A stretch of 64,000 nucleotides of DNA from Zygnema cylindricum (Eukaryota > Streptophyta > Zygnematophyceae > Zygnematales > Zygnemataceae), in assembly GCA_037447655.1 (NCBI GenBank), contig JBBHKE010001516.1:1-64000 (forward strand). Direction: 5' to 3'. The notes under the pieces are model-generated. The model saw only the letters and a list, made by a program, of their open reading frames with translations, ran no database searches and was not told where the DNA came from. A program made the translations under genes and the position numbers. Below are positions 62,247 to 64,000 of this stretch, piece by piece. How positions within the stretch are numbered: position 1 is the first letter of the stretch; the number at the start of each line of letters is the position of its first letter.

Positions 62247-62358
62247 TATATGGTCGGCCGTTGTGCATCGCTTCGTGCTGGTTTTTTCAGCATGGGCGTG
62301 ATCGTCAACAGGCGAACCAAACCGACTATTTTCAGGGTGTCCGTATTTATTTTTGTGT
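62247..62358 (+). repeat. Direct repeat, right copy
   Basis: Partner of 60448-60533. It ends GTGTCCGTATTTATTTTTGT and is followed at once by a MITE-like terminus (TACATCGCGAATCGTTTTTA). Confidence 0.8.
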
Positions 62359-63309
62359 AAGTACATCGCGAATCGTTTTTAGTGTTTATATTACTAATTT
62401 AGTACCCGTAAAGTTTAAACCTCTAACCTAAAATAGGAGTAGTATTTCTAATTTTTCCTTTACGTAAATCTATGTATGGTTTAAATAGTGTCGATACTAC
62501 AAATTTGGGCAGTTATTAATATTAATTACTGTGCAATACACCGTGAATCCCTATTACTCTATTAGTGCTGATGTTTTTGCTTTGCGACCGACACTATTAA
62601 ACGCCGTGACTGTTAAATTTGAATCCGACGGCAAAAATAAATCATTGTATACAATTTGTGTCAATTGAAAAAAAAATGTATGATAAATGAAAACCATATG
62701 GGGGCACAATCGTCCACCGAAACGCCACGAAGAAATAAAACGACAGACTAAATCGGATCATACGACAGAAATTAACATCTAATAAATATATTTCATGAAA
62801 AAGACAAAATTTTACGCTAAAAACTCGTATGTTACGGGTTAATTAATTATTTACTATCAAAATCCATGGCGCAAAGGTTCATGTATGTAGAAGAAGATGA
62901 CCAAGACAAGTGGATGGTTTAATTCGCGTTTCGTTCATGTAGGGGGTTTGATTAAGCGTAAAAGTTTCACATTAATTTGAGGGTTCGTTCTCAATCTAAT
63001 GAACAATATAAATTAATGGACTAAATATATCATGTAGTATTAGATACTTTAATGTTAAATCTAAAATACACATTAAACCATTGGCATTATTCAACCACTA
63101 TTTGTTTAAACAGAATACTAATGGTTTTTGTTTATTATATATTAAAGTGTTGCATGTATATTTTGTATATTTTTTTATCAATACATAATATTACAAAAGA
63201 ATAAAACAAAAAAAAGACAAACAAAATATATAACCACAATACAACCTTGGTCACATAACAAAAACGAAAGAAACAAATGAAAATAATAAAAAAATCATAA
63301 AAAACAATT
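62359..63309. other. AT-rich DNA with MITE terminus fragments
   Basis: Holds two fragments with the mariner-like MITE signature, at 62362 (TACATCGCGAATCG) and 62539 (TACACCGTGAATCCCTATTA), without clear partners. The rest is AT-rich without recognised genes. Confidence 0.4.
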
Positions 63310-63845
63310 AGACTTTAGTCAAAGACCCAGAAGGTTGGAACAACGTTATTATCAGCTCGATGGCTGACTAACACTACAAACACGTATTTTCTTTTAGATT
63401 TTTGTATAGTAATAATATGTTGATTACTTTAAGTACTTGTTTTTATTTTCGATTAGGCACCTTAGTCGAAGACCCAGTTGGTTGCATAAATATCATTATC
63501 ATCTCAAAGGCTGATTAACATTACAATCATATGTTATTTATTAATTTTCGTTGTTTATTATAATAGATTGATTACTTTGAGTACTTTGTTTTTTTTTTCT
63601 TTTTTTTTTATCAACCAACTTAGTCCTAAGACTTAAAAGGTTGCATAAACACCACTATCAGCTTGGAGGTTAACCAACATTACAAAAACTTGTTTTCATT
63701 CATAATATTTGTTTGTTAGATTACATTGTTACTTTGAATATTTTTTTTTGTTTTTTGTTTTTTCGATCAACCAACTTAGTCTAAAGACCAAAAAAGTTGT
63801 TGAACATCATTATCAGTTAAAAGGCTGACCAACATTACAAACATT

Positions 63846-63900
<55 letters not shown>

Positions 63901-64000
63901 TAATACAACACAAATACTTTGACTACTTTGTTTCGGTGATACTTGATTACTTTTTTTTTTTTTTAGGTGACAAACATTACACACATTGATTTTTTTTTTT
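63310..64000 (+). repeat. Satellite-like tandem array, unit about 155 bp
   Basis: Four diverged units and the start of a fifth. Each carries CTTAGTC(G/A)AAGACC, AAGGTTG, ATTATCAG(C/T)T, AAGGCTGA(C/T)(T/C)AACATTACAA and a T-rich spacer with TTGATTACTTTGAGTACTT. Units start near 63313, 63461, 63620 and 63775. A (TA)n run of about 50 bp sits at 63849-63900. The array continues past the window edge. Confidence 0.85.

Noticed and set aside
63849-63900. TA run as a possible replication or promoter element
   Set aside because: It is a plain (TA)n microsatellite within the tandem array, with no associated gene.

Overview
The window is eukaryotic nuclear DNA. All genes are split by GT-AG introns, exons are GC-richer than the AT-rich, repeat-laden DNA around them, and intergenic DNA is full of MITE-like elements and microsatellites. 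The plant-type leucine-rich repeats (consensus LxLSxNxLxGxIP), a land-plant-like DUF547 protein and ORC2 point to Viridiplantae. The non-LTR element with a zinc finger and a nuclease-like C-terminus makes a streptophyte or other green alga my best guess. The species cannot be named from the sequence.

Layout: (1) 1-1622, + strand: the 3' end of a UBX-domain gene. (2) 1.6-17 kb: no confident host gene. It holds a 616-bp mariner-like MITE, a 1.5-kb foldback element with 533-bp arms, pieces of a second MITE family (ends CAGAGGTCGCAAA) around a 4.2-kb stretch with a gag-like ORF, a decayed non-LTR retrotransposon (11.3-14.4 kb, - strand) and tandem repeats. (3) 30500-17110, - strand: a 15-exon gene for a secreted or surface protein with signal peptide, two PAN/Apple domains and a long LRR ectodomain. 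Its 3' end runs towards an assembly gap at 16999-17070. (4) 45387-34037, - strand: a DUF547 protein with N-terminal coiled coil. The C-terminal 12 exons are well supported and the four 5' exons are tentative. (5) 55459-51108, - strand: ORC2, complete in six exons. (6) 55.5-64 kb: repeats, an inverted copy of a 1.7-kb element also present inside the LRR gene, a possible orphan exon near 58.9 kb, and a satellite-like tandem array at the right edge.

The LRR-PAN, DUF547 and ORC2 genes lie in the same orientation but share no evident pathway, and nothing suggests an operon or cluster. Exon models were built by hand from splice consensus, reading-frame phase and protein-family resemblance; every internal junction of the three main models is phase-consistent. 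The main novelties are the LRR-PAN architecture built from symmetric phase-1 exons, the large foldback element, and a family of TA-flanked MITEs that share termini but not interiors, several of them in introns of these genes.
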